A stretch of DNA of 64,000 bases, from the NCBI GenBank assembly GCA_035079385.1, contig JAVHKY010000034.1, forward strand, positions 5,890,001-5,954,000, written 5' to 3'. The notes under the pieces were generated by a model. It worked only from the letters and a program-made list of their open reading frames with translations, had not been told where the DNA came from and ran no database searches. Positions 46,801 to 58,440 of this stretch are shown piece after piece (positions within the stretch are counted from its first letter, which is position 1; the number at the start of each line of letters is the position of its first letter). Made by a program: the position numbers and the translations under genes. Source of the DNA: Aspidiotus rigidus (Eukaryota; Arthropoda; Insecta; Hemiptera; Diaspididae).

Positions 46801-47973
46801 GGTGATATAACTTTTTTTTACCATAGCCTCAGATTTTATTTGTGTACACTTAAATATTGTGAGCTTAATGTGGAGCAGACTTGCTGGGTGTGGAAGCGAA
46901 TTTCTGAGGTTGTGACTGACTGGAAGAAGAAAAGTCCAGGCCGCAATATGTTCAAAACAAAGAAGAGATAGCAACTGATTAAGAGACTTGACGTGTTGAG
47001 CAGGAGGCCAGGTGCTCCTTATTTGAGGATTGGAAGGCGAGCATTGTTCGGAGTGAGTTACAGAAATGGGCAACCAACGTGATGAGTGAAGTGATCGAGA
47101 CTGATAAGAGGCTATGTCTGCTTCAGCAAGTGCCATCACGAGAAGTTAAGCAGGCAACGTACTCATACTGCAATCAAAAGCTGGATGATGGACATAGCAT
47201 AATTTATTTGAGCGTGAGCTAGCTTAGTCGGTCTCTTCAAGAGATTGGGGTGGCTCCGAGTAGTCTTGTAGCCATCACGCTGAGTTCCGGAAAGATATGA
47301 AACCAGGTATCTGCATTTGCAGTCGCAGTCAGGAGAAGAATATATGGGTAAATGCAGAACATATCATTCCTTGTGGGAATTTATGTATCTCTTAGATTGC
47401 TTTCAGACGCCAATCGTGCAACTTTCTCCATAATCAGAATTTCAACTTACTCAGCTTGACAGACATGACGCTGTTAATTCCCGAGTTGTCAAATTTGTAA
47501 TTATCGAATGAAGATTGAACAAATGTTATCTGAATCGCAGTGCCAGGAGTTTCTTGTCGTAGTACATAGAAATTCGGATATCCCCCACAAAGCATCCCAT
47601 AAGAATATTCGTCGTCTTCTGTCAGTGGTACATTCGACTTCCAATAAGGAAAGCTGTCATAGTCTATGTGAGGTATTTTGGCTTTAACTGCAGCGTAAAA
47701 GCACAATTTTTGTCGTTCTTCAACTTCACCAAACCATACAGTCGTAGATGTTTCAACGTGTCCTGAAATGCAGAAATGAAAAATCCTATAGTGTATGAAG
47801 TTTTTGTGTTCTGATTTCATTTCTACGCTCGAAAGTTAATGTTCAAATTTACCCAATTCGACTTTATCTACTGTCGCTTGGGTGAATTTTAGGACCTCGG
47901 AATTGAACCCATTCGTCTTGCTGATGGAATTACTGATGACCACAATGATGAAACAAGAGATCCGAGGATCCAT
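43805..47973 (-). CDS. Copy 5: secreted protein of four bi-cysteine domains
   Basis: Exons: 47853-47973 (signal peptide, MDPRISCFIIVVISNSI), 47451-47762 (d1), 46329-46652 (d2), 44486-44818 (d3), 43805-44163 (d4 and stop). All introns are GT-AG and phase 1. Lengths 121+312+324+333+359 nt give 483 codons, 482 aa. Exons 2-4 are exact multiples of three, so any could be skipped or duplicated without a frameshift. Motifs: ERQKLCFYAA/CGGYPNFY, ERKSLCAAA/CRTSPRLY, DRMDLCTLA/CTANPLLY, TLWNVCLIA/CTRWPEMY. This is the last (rightmost) copy; no domain exon is seen to its right. Likely extracellular; no known family assigned. Confidence 0.85.
44870..46290. other. Large d2-d3 intron of copy 5
   Basis: No exon recognised. 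A 20-nt A-run at about 45653-45672 after non-conserved plus-strand ORFs (45211-45598) could be the tail of a retroposed sequence, but no reverse-transcriptase motif was seen. Confidence 0.4.
46870..47350 (+). pseudogene. R1-clade C-terminal remnant in copy 5 intron
   Basis: Aligns with 10800-11180 over several blocks (GTGAGTT, GCAATCAA..GG.TGATGGACC, GGCTCCGAGTAG.CT.GTAGCCA). Reading resembles APSSLVAIxLxS, the region after the R1 Cys/His motif. Strongly decayed. Confidence 0.45.
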
Positions 47974-48199
47974 AATCTTTATTTTTTACGATTTTTTGAT
48001 TATTTTACAGTTTTTGAGGAAAACTTTACAACGTATGTACGTGGAACATAGTGTCCCAGAATGTGGAATAAAAAGTATGTTTTCAGACTGTGCAATCAGT
48101 TTGTATCAATTCAACAATCTTGTTTGTTCTAGAGTAAATATGGTAGAAACAACTATAAGGACTGAGTTTCGAGGAAGCCATCTTCGGGTTGAAGAGTAT

Positions 48200-49070
48200 A
48201 ATTGATATTGTCTTGCACGAGAATTTCATTAGGTTGATAAACTTTGATCATCGCGCTCATAAGATATAATATGTGTAAATTGGCAGAAGAAACGCGATAA
48301 GGAAGCTAGCTCGTGTATCTAGTGTACAGTTCGGTGATCATAATTTTTCGCCATTCTCATATATTGTTTCAGAATCGAAATTGGGGTGCAAAAGGATTTT
48401 TCTCGTATGACCATATGGTGACTTTGTGTTGCTTCTTATGGTAACACATCCGGGAAACACTAAGGCTAGTTGTTGAGCTTCTTAGATGTGACTATATTAT
48501 TGTGTCACTAACATTATCCACTGTTAAGTTACAATTAAGCTCCATAAAAGGTGAGTAGGTGAGCGTGCTTCATACGGTTGTCATTTTGTGACTCGAATGT
48601 ATCCTGCCAACCGCTTATACCTGGGGTTGTGTCGGGGTTACAGCGAATATTTTGCGCGTCGAACTATTCTTCTACTCTCATTTCGCTGTTGACTGATCCT
48701 CTTCCAACCTATCGCGGGTTGTACAATCGTCATCCTGATTTGTATAACTCGGTTAGTCAGAATTTTTTCAAGCGCCCCAGCCCCTTTCCTCCAAAATTTG
48801 TCAAGTCGGTGGTCGAATTCCTGCTCGATGATTCGAATTTCTCCAAGTCTACCCTCTTCCTCAAGTACTTGGTTCTCGATAAAATTTACTAGGCCCGAAA
48901 ATCAATATAACATATCGATGTATCGATCTTATGGATCATAGTGAATCGATTATACCGATTATATAAAATTTGATGTTAGTCACGCTGCCTTCTTAGTAAC
49001 GCTTCTCCGCTTGTATATTTCTTAGCATACGCCTCTGATATAATTTTTTAATTCCCTTAATCGGGTCGAG
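48200..49070. other. Region right of copy 5
   Basis: Holds one plus-strand ORF of 104 codons (48578-48892) rich in Ser, Leu and Phe with no recognised motif; I cannot support it as a gene. The copy 5 upstream region lies in its left part. Confidence 0.3.
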
Positions 49071-49259
49071 GCCATTTATGACGTCGTATGTGTCGAAACA
49101 AAATCATGACAGTAAGATACACTAAAATTTACTAATAGTTTCTTACGCTGTATGTTAGGCTTACTGGCTCATTCCGCCTCCTCTATATAATATACGCAGA
49201 TTCTATAAGGTCGAGGTTACTCATGATGTCATACTACGCTCTGGATGTTATTTTTCAAA

Positions 49260-50721
49260 ATCCCTTACTCAAGGCAAAGTCATTGATGACGTCATAGTAA
49301 TATTGTGCACATAGTCCCGTTTTTGTCGTTAATGACATTGTGGTAACAAAACTGTGACATTTTTTCCAATTCTAGTCCCAGTCTTAGTCATTGATAACGT
49401 CATAGTGAACGAGCCGTGACGGTTTTCCCAATTGTATGAAGTCCCAGCCTTTGTCCATTCATAACGTCATAGTGGGGGAACCACACTGGATTTCCTAGTA
49501 AGAGGCCCAGTCTCCATTATTTATGACGTTCAAAAAGGAAACCCTGACGGTTTTTCCGATTATAGACCAGTCTCTGTCATTGATGACGTGATAGTAAGGA
49601 AACCGAGACAGTTTTTCCAATTTTAGTCTTATTCATCTTTATCATTGATGACGTCATAGTAAAAAACCGTGACAATTTTTCCAATTTTTGTCAGTGATGA
49701 CGTCATAGTAAGAAAACTGACGTTTTTCCAATTTTAGTCTCAATCTTCGTCATTGATAACGTTATAGTTAGAAAACCAAGACGGCTTTTCCAATTCAAGT
49801 CCCAGTCTTTGTCACTGATGACGTCATAGTGAGAAAAGCGAGCCAGTGTTTCCAATTTTAGTCCCTATCTTTGCCATTGATGACATCATAGTAGGAAAGT
49901 TGTGATGATTTTTGTAATTATAATCTTAATTTTTTTCATTGATGACGTTGTAGTAGGAAAACAGTGACGGTTTTTCCAATTTTAGTCTCAATCTTTGCCA
50001 TTGATGACATCATAGTAGGAAAGTTGTGATGATTTTTGTAATTTAGGGGGCGTCCATAAATTACGTGAAGCATTTTTTGGGGGGATGGGGTCCAGCCAAG
50101 TCTCACCAAAACTCACGTGAGGGAGAGGGGGGTGGCCGACAAATCTCACGTAATTTTTTTCTCACACAAATACATTCTAAAATATTGCTAAACAGGCTTA
50201 AATTTAATAAAAACTATTTTTTTTTTAATAGTATAAAATGTGATCGAGAAAATTACGTTTTTTAATAGATACACGCGATTAAGCACAGATAAACGTATTT
50301 AAAGCAAAAATACATATTTCAGAAAATCTCACGCGAAGAGCGGGAGGGAGGGGGTCAAGGCAAATCTCACTATATCTCACCAAGGGGGGAGGAGGGGTCA
50401 AAAAATCACAAAAATTGCCTCACGTAATTTATGGACGCCCCCTATAATCTTAATTTTTTTCATTGATGACTTTGTAGTAGGAAAACAGTGACGGTTTTTC
50501 CAATTTTAGTCTCAATCTTTGTCATTGATGACGTCATAGTAAGAAAACAGTGAGGGTTTTTCCAATTTTAGTCTCAATCTTTGTCATTGATGACGTCATA
50601 GTAAAAGAACCGTGACGATTTTTCCAATTTTAGTCCCAATTTTTGTTATTGATGACGTGATAGTAAGGAAACCGATACAGTTTTTCCAATTTTAGTCTTA
50701 TTCTTTATAATTGATGACGTC
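49260..50721. repeat. ~63-bp minisatellite with TGACGTCA, left arm
   Basis: Unit of the type TTTTTCCAATTTTAGTCTCA-ATCTTTGTCATTGATGACGTCATAGTAAGAAAACCGTGACGG, more than 15 units with drift; the palindrome is intact in about half. A local segmental duplication repeats the units around 49860-49960 and 49985-50045. Interrupted by a MITE and ended by the gypsy insertion; continues at 60572. Confidence 0.9.
50046..50442. mobile_element. 397-bp MITE with TIR GGGGGCGTCCATAAATTACGTGA
   Basis: The two ends are 23-bp perfect inverted repeats beginning GGGGGCGTCCATAAATTACG. Flanked by TA on both sides; the uninterrupted neighbouring unit (49915-49925) has GTAATTATAATC at the site, which fits a TA target duplication as in Tc1/mariner-like elements. 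No ORF of its own; interior G-rich at both ends. Confidence 0.8.
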
Positions 50722-51620
50722 TGTTACGTACGAAAAATAAGGAAGACGAATACTCGAAAATACTTGAATAAAATAGATGAACGCACGAGATGCAACGATC
50801 GTTAACCAGTTTACGCAAACAAGGGGAAGTAATAATTTTACGACCTCAGCTGATTCCGAACTACGCACTCTTGTGAATTTGTATACGATGCATACGTACT
50901 ACGCGTACATTTTAGGTTTTCAGATAAAAGGCTGAATTCTGAGTGTTCCCTTAGATAAGTAGAGAATATTATCAGGCAGACCTTTAGTTGAAAGCTTTAA
51001 GAATTAGGTGTTCGAAGATGACGTGTAACTTTATTCGCAATCACGAGATATTGGTGCGAAAGGATGCAAAGACGTGAACACAAGTTGCTTTTACCATTAA
51101 TGCTAGTTGTTAGACAAGGACTTTAAGAAAGAGAACGCATGACCTCTCGATACGGTACAACCTATTGTTATAAAAACAGCTCTCCGAGCACATGCGAGTT
51201 AGTTCTCTTTGGCCATTGCCGGGAACTAGTCTTCTGGTAGTAGACGTGGCCCTTGCCTGCTATTACTTCTTTAGTACTCTTTCAGAGAAGACAACTACGG
51301 GCCATCGCCCCCGCGAAAAGATAGGCCGACTGCCTCAAACGCTGTATCAAGTTGACGTACCACGTACGGGGTGGAAAGGAGGGACTGTGCGTGCATCACG
51401 CACAGCCGTACGTGAACTTTTTAGGACGGTAACTCAGGAAACCAGTGGACGGTCGAGTGCACCTGAAAAGGGAGAGAACGCCGCCCTGGCAGTGGCAAGT
51501 ATTGATGATCTTAGTACGGGAACTCCCTAGACTGGTGAATTGAGAAGCCGTGAGTCTCGTAGACGAGTTCCTTGGGCCGAAGCCCGTGTAGATAGAGAGG
51601 ATCTTATTAGGGACGTAACA
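50722..51620 (+). repeat. Gypsy 5' LTR
   Basis: 899 bp. TATAAAA at 51169-51175 marks the U3 promoter; transcription should start near 51197. A 112-codon open frame (51192-51530) exists in both LTRs but its ATG lies at or before the expected start site, so it is probably not translated. GGGC-N4-GCCC hairpins occur at about 51300-51311 and 51576-51587. Confidence 0.95.
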
Positions 51621-51638
51621 TTTCAGAAGTGGGATTGT

Positions 51639-51900
51639 GGGCCTTTGCCCCTGGTGTGATTGATTGTGGGCCTTTGCCCTTGTTGTGATTGTGGGCCTTT
51701 GCCCTTGACGTGATTGTGGGCCTTTGCCCTTGTTGTGATTGTGGGCCTTTGCCCTTGATGTGATTGTGGGCCTCTGCCCTTGATGTGATTGTGGGCCATT
51801 GCCCTGTGGTGTGAGAGCTGGGCTACTGCCCTACTTCAAGAGTCAGAATACTGGGCCAGTGCCCTCCTTTAAGAGTTAGACTACTGGGCCATTGCCCTAC
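51639..51900 (+). repeat. Gypsy leader: ten GGGC-N4-GCCC hairpin units
   Basis: Seven units spaced ~25 bp (TGATTGTGGGCCTTTGCCCT) and then three at ~33-bp spacing. Loops vary (CTTT, CTCT, CATT, TACT, CAGT) while the GGGC and GCCC arms stay intact. Lies between the LTR and the gag ATG at 51917. Confidence 0.9.
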
Positions 51901-51916
51901 CTCAAGAAAGGCAGCC

Positions 51917-54900
51917 ATGAGTCAGTATCTTAGTTGTATGCTGCCAAATCAGCGTCTTACTCGTTCACAAGCAAGCCTTATACGCGATATGACGCCTAGC
52001 TCTACTGAGCTCAGTGATATATTAGAAAACAATGAAAACAATGTCAACCAAGGTGGTCGAACTATCCGTAGAAATGTGAAGCAAATGGAAAATGCACCTT
52101 CTTTGAATGAAATGGCGGAAGACCTGGCACCCTCTGTTGTTGCGCGTGGCAGCAGAGGTGGAGAACATCGCAAATCAGTTCGAGGTGCTAGTCGAGCTAG
52201 TCCTGAGCGGGTTTGTGATGGAGCAAAGACAGACAAGGTATCTAGTAAACGGAGTTTACTACCTCAAGGTCGTAGCTCTATTCAACGCGCAAGAGGAACA
52301 ACTTGTGGAAATAAGAAAACAAGTACTCCTGTGTTTGAGGGCGGTGAGATGCATAACCGAGCATCCCAAACAGGACTTGGACCGGAAGATACTGAAGGGA
52401 TTTTTCGAGAGAGTCCTGGGCTTGAGGGCGGTGATGCACTCAGCCGAGCATCCCAAACAGGACAAGAGAATGAGACCAGGCGAACCGAATGTTCAGAAGA
52501 AGATGAAGTGCAACCAAAAAGAGTTAGAACTGAAGAACCTTCAATGGAAAGTACACCTGATACAATACAATTGTGTTTTGCGCAGATGCGACAACAAAGT
52601 GAACTAATGACTCAATTATTAATGTCCAGACAAGACATTTCAAGTACTTTGACTAATTTTCCTCAGCAAACTTTGCGACTGAAAAGTGTACCAGAATATG
52701 ATCCAAGTACTAGAAAAATGACCACACAACAGTGGCTTCATGCTCTTGAACAATTCAAAGATATGTTTCAGTGGACTGAAACGTCAACTATTTATCACAT
52801 GCAAGCGCGACTAAGCGGCATCGCCAGAGAGTGGTATGATAACTTGAAAGATTATAACAAATCATGGGAAGAATGGAAGAAAGTTTTGCTCATAACATTT
52901 CCTGAACCCCGAGACCATGCTGCATCTATAGAGCGCATGCGTTCACGTACAAAACACTTCAATGAATCTTATGATGCCTACTATTTTGCCAAGTTAGCAC
53001 TCCTTAGGCCTTGTCAATTATCACCTTGGCAAGAAGTTGATCATATTCTCGAAGGAATAACGGATCGGGTAGTCCGTACTACTGCTAAAGCTAACCGATA
53101 TGATACACCAGAAGATTTATATCAAAGATGTATACTACCCTTTTCACAAGAAGACACTAGACAATCAGAGCATAAAGATACCAAGTGTCGCAGCTGTGGC
53201 AAATTGGGCCATATTGCTCGATTTTGCCGCTCCTCACGTAAGAATGGGTTTGGAAAACCGGGATCTGAATCTCAAAGACCTACTGAGAAGTCCCCTATAA
53301 CACCCAAAGAACGATTCAAGGATAAAAAGGAGGTAAAAGATAAACCACAAAGTTCCCAGCAAGATCAGACGGGCACTGCTGAGAAGAAACCTCGACCTGA
53401 TAAGCCAGGCCCCGCTTGTTTCAATTGTAAGGGTATGGACCACCGGGTCTCCAAATGCCCCAAGCCCAAGATCCAATGTACCACATGTAAATGGTATGGG
53501 CACACAGCAGAGAATTGCCCAAGGCAGAAAGTGAAACTCATACATACTGAGAAAAAGGGAAGACAGCAAGGATATGTAGAATGTCGAGTAAATACAATCT
53601 TGCTGATAAGTTTCATAGACCCTGGGAGTGACGTTTCATTACTCCGAGAAGTAGTAGTTCATGAGCTTCAGCTACATATTCAACCAGGAAAAATACCACT
53701 AACTGGTTATGGTAATGTGTCGAGTGGAGTTACACTTGGAACTGTAGAAATCAATCTCCAACTTGGGAATTATAGTGCTTTAGTGAAAGTACATGTAGTA
53801 CCAGACAAATTACAAGAAGAAGACCTGATTATAGGACAAGATATATTAGGCCGAGCAGATCTCACAGCTTTGACTCATCAAGGAAACTGGTGGTTTATTC
53901 CAATGACTTTATCTGATAACAGTCTAAGTGAAACAACTCCAAAAAGAGCTTTACATAATGCAACAACAAAAGAAATACCACCTCGATGTTTTCAGCTATG
54001 TAGAGTTACTCATGATGAGTTGAAAGATAACAGTATTTTCATAGATGGCGGGATGCGAGGCAAAGAATTATTCATTCCTTCCTGTGTGACAAGTACGCAA
54101 GGCTATGTACCTGTTTTGAATCTCTCTGAAAAGCCAGTCACAATCAAAGTTAATCAAGTGATTGTTCGAGGGGTTGATGCCAATTTAGAACCTCAAATTG
54201 AAGGCGATTCAACATCACCTGAAAAATGGAGGCCTTTCAGCCTTACTGATTTGAACAATTTAGTTGAGGAATCCTTAATAGAAAATAAAAAGAAAGAATT
54301 GCTGGATCTCATCAATGAGTTCCGAGACTGTTTTGCAAGTAACTTGTCAGAGTTGGGAAAATGTAATGGCAGTACTATGCAGATAAAATTACATGATCCC
54401 TCCCCTGTAGTTTATCGGCCGTATCGATTATCACATGCAGAAAGGGAATATGTGAAAGAACATGTTGGTGAACTGAAACAATATGGTATAATTAGAGACT
54501 CTGAATCGCCCTACGCAAGCCCTATTCTACTTGTACAGAAGAAAACTGGTGAACAACGTATGTGTTGTGACTTTCGTCGCTTGAATGCAAAAACAATTAG
54601 AGACCAATACCTCTTACCAAGGATTGATGATCTTCTGGATCAACTCTCTGCAGCAACATGCTTAACAAGTCTAGATATGTCATCAGGATATTGGCAGATT
54701 AATGTGGATTCACAGTCAATAGATAAAACGGCTTTCATTACGCCAGATGGGCATTATGAATGGCTTAGAATGCCGTTTGGCTTGACCAATGCTCCTAGTG
54801 TATTTCAAAGGGCTATGAATCAAGTTTTAGAGCCAGTTACTGATACAGGAGCATTTGCCTACATAGATGATGTACTCATACCTGCTCAGAGTACAGAGGA

Positions 54901-56786
54901 TGGACTATTTCGCTTAAGAAAAGTTCTCCAAGCATTGAGAAAGGCGGGACTCACAATCCGTCTTGATAAATGCCGTTTTCTTCATTCCAAACTGACTTAC
55001 CTTGGTCATGAAATTGAAAATGGACAATTACGACCAGGTGATGCGAAAATTAAAGCGGTGACTGCATTTCCAGCACCCAAAAATGTTCACGAGATCAGAC
55101 AATTCTTAGGTTTGGCAAGCTATTTCCGAAAGTTTATAAAAAACTTTAGCCTAATTGCAGTGTCTTTGACAAAACTTACAAGAAAAGATGTACCCTTTAT
55201 TTGGGGATCAGATCAACAAAGCGCATTTGAAGAATTGAAGACAAAATTAGCAGAGAAACCAGTGTTGGCAATTTACAACTCAAGTGCTCACACCGAGGTC
55301 CATACAGACGCTTGCAAAACTGGCATAGGAGCCATACTTCTTCAGAGACAAAAGGATAGCACCTTAAAGCCTGTTCTATACTTCAGTCAGCAAACAACTC
55401 CTGAAGAACAGAAATATCATAGCTATGAACTGGAGACGTTAGCAATAGTGCGAGCTCTCCAACGCTTGCGTGTTTATTTGTATGGGAAAGAATTCAAGCT
55501 TGTGACAGATTGTAGTGCTTTGCGATATACTTTGACAAAACGAGATTTAAACCCCCGCATAGCTCGGTGGTGGCTACTGATTCAAGAATTCACTTTCACT
55601 ATAGAGTATCGTCCAGGGACAGCAATGCGACATGTTGACTCCCTAAGTCGCAATGCTGTGGAGAACATTAGAGAAAGTGAAATCACAACTATTGCCGACC
55701 TTGAAGTCGTCAAAGTCCGTACCGTAGGCATTGATTTAGATGATTGGATCACAGTAGTTCAACAACAGGATGAGAAATGTAGAACACTTTTGGAAGCTCT
55801 AAGTAGTGAGCCAACAAGCCCGAGAGAGAAAGAAATTTGTCGGGATTATGTCCAGAAGAGAGGACGAGTGTACCGGCGAACAGATTTGGGCTTAAAATGG
55901 GTTGTGCCACTCAATGTGAGAAAACAAATTTTGCGGATGTATCACGACGATGCTGGACACCCTGGTGTCACCAAAACAGTAGAATTATTACAAAGACGGT
56001 TTTGGTTTCCAAAAATGAAGAAATATACAGAAGATTATATTCGGGCATGTCTAAGTTGCCTATACGCAAAGCCAAACAGAGGTATCTCAAGCGGGCCATT
56101 GCACCCAATACCAAAACCAAAAACTCCAATGGACACTTTACATATGGACTTTCTTGGTCCCTTTGTCCGTTCTACACGTGGTAATATGCATCTTCTAGTC
56201 ATTGTTGATGCATTTACAAAGTATTGCTGGTTGTGGCCGACCAAAACAACAGCTACGAGAAATGTATTGACTTTTCTAGACCAACTTATAGGCACTTATG
56301 GCGTGCCTCGTCGAATAATTGCTGATAGAGGAACTTCATTTTCGAGTTCAGAATTTAAGAATTACTGCCACGAAAAAGGCATCAAAATTGTTTTGACAGC
56401 TGTCGCGTGTCCTCGCGCAGCAGGTCAAGTGGAGAGAGTAAATGCAGTTGTACTTGATAAACTAATAAGCCTGCTTTCCGAAGAGAATACTTGGGACAAA
56501 TATCTCAATCAAGTCAAAATGAGTATTAACAATACAATAAATGAGACAACAAAAGTTTCGCCAAACGAATTATTCTTTGGTTTTAAAACTCGAACAAATA
56601 TCGAAGCGCCACTGGCTCACGAAATTGATATAGACATATTAAAAGATAATGACGAAAACAAAAGTGAAGATGATGACGTACAAGGCTACGACCGAAGACG
56701 AAAAGAATTACGTCACAAAGCCTACGAACGAAATAAAGAGCAAGAAATAAAAATGAGAGAGAGAACAAGTCAACGGAAATTACCAC
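51917..56786 (+). CDS. Gypsy gag-pol, upstream part, interrupted
   Basis: One open frame. Gag: a capsid-like region about residues 220-420 (WLHALEQFKDMFQW), then three CCHC knuckles CRSCGKLGHIARFC (~423), CFNCKGMDHRVSKC (~500) and CTTCKWYGHTAENC (~520). Protease near 566 reads FIDPGSDVSLL, Pro where Ser/Thr is usual. RT with FAYIDDVLIP (~980); RNase H (HTDACKTGIGAILL, ~1130); integrase with the HHCC finger (HPGVTKT ... CLSCLYAK, ~1350) and D, D, E in HMDFLGP, ADRGTS and GQVERVN. The frame runs on into the Penelope insert to 56860, an accident. The gypsy frame resumes at 58441 with no shift if the insert and one target copy are discounted. Confidence 0.9.
56775..56786 (+). repeat. Target duplication of the Penelope insertion (left)
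   Basis: GGAAATTACCAC, repeated at 58429-58440 immediately after the insert. Confidence 0.9.
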
Positions 56787-58428
56787 TTAAACGAATCCGT
56801 TCCTTAAGGTTACGGCTATCCATCATAAACGAAAAAACGAATACTCTACAGGGAGAGTAAACAAATGCAAACCGCAGAAAATAAAAACGAAGGGAGCGCT
56901 TTCGGTTAAACAACCATCTTCAAACCTGAAATGAAAGCAACTGACGAACGAATGAGAAGGAAGAGGTATTAAGATCGTCCGAACGAGAAATCACGGTGTG
57001 AATCATAAACCTGTTCGATCAAGCCATCTTCCGGAATATACGAGTTGAGTATAGTGATACCGTCAGTGTTGAGGTGACGCAGTATCTCTATATTCTCGAG
57101 GGCGATACGTTTACGGTAGGAATTCTCCTTATGGAGGAGCTTTTCGGATCCCTCGCGGAAACTGTGGCCACTGTTAATCAAATGATCAGCGAAAGCTGAC
57201 TCCCCTAAGCGTCCCTTCTTCCAAGACTTCAGGTGCTCAGCTACTCTAACTTTCATCTGGCGGCTGGTCTCACCAATATAAAAGCCTCCACAATCCTCAC
57301 ATTCCATCTTATAAACACCACTCCTTTCATCAACCGGTATGGGATCCTTCAGTCTCACAAACAACCTCTTGACTGTGGTGAGGTTGTAAAACGCGGGTCT
57401 GAAACCAAACGGGCGAAGGGCCCGACCCAATTGCTGGGAGAAATTCCCCAGGAATGGGAGACTGATCCAACGCAAACGGCGATCACGGATCGTGTCTCGG
57501 GGGAGGGAGGTGGTGGAATCAAGAAGGCTCCTCGTAACTTTCCTCCGAACCATCACGTCAACGTCGACATTGACTCCATTCACTCTAGCCAGGTGTTTTA
57601 TGGTAAGTAATTCTTCCTTAAAAGCAGATTGACTCAACGGAATACGAGTCAGTCTGTGAACTAGGCTATGAAAAGGAGCCATCTTATGAGCAACAGGACC
57701 GAACGAACCACCATGGACTAAAACATCGGTCGTAGTATCTTTCCTGTAAATTCCAAACTTATGGATACCGTCTATTATAGAGATCGATAAATCCAAAAAG
57801 TTGATGGAAAATACCCCTATTTCCAACGTAAATTTGATGGAAGGGTACCAGGAATTGAGATACCTCAGAAACTCACCAAGGAGATCTGGGTGACCAGTCC
57901 AGGTACATAGAACGTCATCAACGTACCTGTGCCAGTAGTGAATATGATTAAGTAACACCTGGTTCGAGGAAAAGAGGTCAAGTTCAAACTTAGACATGAA
58001 AACTTCGGAGATAAGAGAGCCTAGAGGTGATCCAATAGGGATCCCTACTTCCTCAGGGAACTCGAAAAATTTCCCTTCAAATTTACAGAAGTTAGGGGAC
58101 CAGCAAGTATTCAGGAGATCAAAAAATTCCTGAAGCTCATTGAACGTATCGCCCTCGAGAATATAGAGATACTGCGTCACCTCAACACTGACGGTATCAC
58201 TATACTCAACTCGTATATTCCGGAAGATGGCTTGATCGAACAGGTTTATGATTCACACCGTGATTTCTCGTTCGGACGATCTTAATACCTCTTCCTTCTC
58301 ATTCGTTCGTCAGTTGATTTCATTTCAGGTTTGAAGATGGTTGTTTAACCGAAAGCGCTCCCTTCGTTTTTATTTTCTGCGGTTTGCATTTGTTTACTCT
58401 CCCTGTAGAGTATTCGTTTTTTCGTTTA
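56787..58428 (-). mobile_element. Penelope-like element nested in gypsy
   Basis: 1642 bp between 12-bp target duplications. 286-bp inverted repeats (56826-57111 and 58143-58428, one mismatch seen) act as pseudo-LTRs; a further 39 bp (56787-56825) lies outside the left one, the short end extension typical of Penelope-like elements. The RT is 5'-truncated. The youngest event in this nest: satellite, then gypsy, then Penelope. Confidence 0.9.
56969..58180 (-). CDS. Penelope-like RT (partial) and GIY-YIG endonuclease
   Basis: 403-residue open frame. The RT part begins within fingers/palm (CWSPNFCKFEG, FPEEVGIPIGSPLGSLIS), has HRYVDDVL with the catalytic Asp pair, then the thumb; near residue 300 is the GIY-YIG domain (GVYKMECEDCGGFYIGETSR, with Cys-x2-Cys and later INSGHSF). 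Upstream RT motifs are missing, and the first residues come from the inverted repeat, so this is a truncated copy. The C-terminus is coded inside the left inverted repeat. Confidence 0.85.
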   Translation of the reverse strand: MTQYLYILEGDTFNELQEFFDLLNTCWSPNFCKFEGKFFEFPEEVGIPIGSPLGSLISEVFMSKFELDLFSSNQVLLNHIHYWHRYVDDVLCTWTGHPDLLGEFLRYLNSWYPSIKFTLEIGVFSINFLDLSISIIDGIHKFGIYRKDTTTDVLVHGGSFGPVAHKMAPFHSLVHRLTRIPLSQSAFKEELLTIKHLARVNGVNVDVDVMVRRKVTRSLLDSTTSLPRDTIRDRRLRWISLPFLGNFSQQLGRALRPFGFRPAFYNLTTVKRLFVRLKDPIPVDERSGVYKMECEDCGGFYIGETSRQMKVRVAEHLKSWKKGRLGESAFADHLINSGHSFREGSEKLLHKENSYRKRIALENIEILRHLNTDGITILNSYIPEDGLIEQVYDSHRDFSFGRS

Positions 58429-58440
58429 GGAAATTACCAC

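Noticed and set aside
51192..51530. 112-codon ORF present in both gypsy LTRs (also 60143-60481)
   Set aside because: Present twice only because the LTRs are duplicates; its ATG lies at or before the expected transcription start, and no motif was seen.
52107..52607. 166-codon ORF overlapping gypsy gag in another frame
   Set aside because: No domain; best explained as a shadow of the gag frame.
56941..56947. CTGACGA, a possible hammerhead ribozyme core in the Penelope inverted repeat
   Set aside because: No matching stem II and GAAA partner could be found nearby by eye; needs a covariance-model search.
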